NCBI GenBank assembly: GCA_035388025.1
Contig: DAOOPA010000044.1
Location: 1-7,310, forward strand
Direction of reading: 5' to 3'
Source: JAAZMX01 sp035388025
GTDB taxonomy: Bacteria > Patescibacteriota > Patescibacteriia > UBA2196 > GWA2-42-15
DNA: 7,310 nt
Shown here: positions 6,699 through 7,310 of the stretch, piece after piece
Position numbering within the stretch: position 1 is the first letter of the stretch
Layout of the letters: each line of letters begins with the position of its first letter
The notes under the pieces: generated by a model
Told to the model about the DNA's origin: nothing
What the model saw: the letters and a program-made list of their open reading frames with translations, nothing else
The model's database searches: none
Program-made: the position numbers and the translations under genes

Positions 6699-7310
6699 AT
6701 GGTAGTTTTTCGACAAAAAAATATAATTGCTGTAAAATCTCTAGAAGAAGAATTAGCAGAAGCCAGGGTAACGCTCGGTTTATCTTTGCTTTCGGCGGAA
6801 AAAAAGATCGGTATTGGGCGGGAATATTTGGAGGCAATAGAAAAGGGAGAATGGCAAAAATTGCCCGGGGAAACTTATGCTCGTAATTTTTTAAAGCGTT
6901 ACGCTTATTTTTTGGGATTAGAAGCAAAAGAGATATTAAAAAAGTTTAATGAGGAAATAAGACAGCAATCGTTTTGGCCAGATAAAATTATTGAGACGCG
7001 TTTTGGTATCCGGCCGATTAGGTTTTTGAGCTGGCCAAGGATATTAAAAAATTTGTCGCTCGGAGCGAGTGTTTTGGTGGTAATGATTTATTTAGCAATG
7101 CAGATTTGGTCATTATTAAAACCGCCTAGTTTGGATGTTTTGTATCCCCAAGATGGATTTGTCAGTAACTCGGACACGGTAAAATTTTTAGGCAAGGTTA
7201 AAGATGAATCCCAGGTGACTATAAACGGCCAAGAAGTGACAGTAGATAGAGCTGGTTTTTTTACAATTGACATAAATTTGAATAAGGGATTAAATATAAT
7301 TAAATTTGAA
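6699..7310 (+). CDS. RodZ-like protein: HTH domain, one TM segment, extracytoplasmic Ig-like domain (3' end outside window)
   Basis: An open frame of 204 codons runs off the right edge without a stop. Residues about 15-83 form a RodZ-type helix-turn-helix domain; the run YLEAIEKGEWQKLPG (43-57) followed by YARNFLKRYAYFLGL (60-74) is the family signature. Residues about 119-140 form one hydrophobic membrane segment, with positively charged residues before it (R105, R108, R114, K117), consistent with a cytoplasmic N-terminus. From about 143 on, a pattern with VTINGQEV and GFFTIDINL followed by GLNIIKF resembles Ig-like/glucodextranase-B-like domains outside the membrane, in place of the DUF4115 domain of E. 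coli RodZ. In known bacteria RodZ links MreB filaments to the cell-wall machinery and sets rod shape; whether that holds here is inference. The ATG at 6699 follows the ftsK stop by 5 bases, with an in-frame TAA at 6684-6686 and no Shine-Dalgarno, suggesting translational coupling to ftsK. A TTG at 6690, overlapping the ftsK stop, is a less likely start. Domain calls are firm; the exact biological role is less so. Confidence 0.88.
   Translation, partial: MVVFRQKNIIAVKSLEEELAEARVTLGLSLLSAEKKIGIGREYLEAIEKGEWQKLPGETYARNFLKRYAYFLGLEAKEILKKFNEEIRQQSFWPDKIIETRFGIRPIRFLSWPRILKNLSLGASVLVVMIYLAMQIWSLLKPPSLDVLYPQDGFVSNSDTVKFLGKVKDESQVTINGQEVTVDRAGFFTIDINLNKGLNIIKFE

Noticed and set aside
6208..6716. Long antisense open frames opposite the ftsK 3' end, up to 162 codons, with many Leu, Ser, Phe and Ile.
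   Set aside because: They are mirror images of the purine-rich acidic tail; pyrimidine-rich complements rarely contain stops. No family motif or start signal is visible.
6690..6727. A perfect TTGACA (6690-6695) and a perfect TATAAT (6722-6727) around the start of the rodZ-like gene.
   Set aside because: The spacer is 26 bases, far from the usual 16-18, and the -10 lies inside the coding region after the ATG. They do not form a normal promoter together.

Overview
The window looks like ordinary chromosomal core DNA from a bacterium of the Patescibacteria (Candidate Phyla Radiation) type. That placement is an inference from three things: the style of the proteins (RpoC with lineage-type insertions, an FtsK with Glu-rich linkers, a RodZ-like protein with an Ig-like extracytoplasmic domain), the AT-rich spacers, and the lack of clear Shine-Dalgarno sequences. 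The second gene ends in TGA, so UGA is a stop here and the UGA-as-glycine code of Gracilibacteria/Absconditabacteria does not apply. I cannot fix the class or genus from this stretch.

Layout: positions 1-79 are a short AT-rich leader with a 20-bp perfect palindrome (13-32) and an AT-only inverted repeat (50-70). Positions 80-3979 hold a complete rpoC (RNA polymerase beta', 1299 aa). A strong GC-rich hairpin (3989-4020) closes that transcription unit and could work in both directions. Positions 4021-4230 are non-coding and contain a good candidate extended -10 promoter (4121-4149). Positions 4231-6693 hold a complete ftsK (DNA translocase, 820 aa). Five bases after its stop a RodZ-like gene starts (6699) and runs off the right edge. 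All genes are on the + strand.

How the genes work together: rpoC is the end of what is presumably an rpoB-rpoC operon (rpoB is not in the window). ftsK and the rodZ-like gene look like a separate two-gene (or longer) unit linking chromosome segregation and division with cell-shape or envelope organisation. As I recall, the same two families also lie in one neighbourhood in Firmicutes such as Bacillus.

I found no defence system, mobile element, CRISPR array, tRNA or rRNA. The points worth a second look are within the proteins: an extra sandwich-barrel-like unit after the RpoC trigger loop, a coiled-coil-like insertion in the N-terminal part of RpoC, and a long, strongly acidic tail after the DNA-recognition gamma domain of FtsK.
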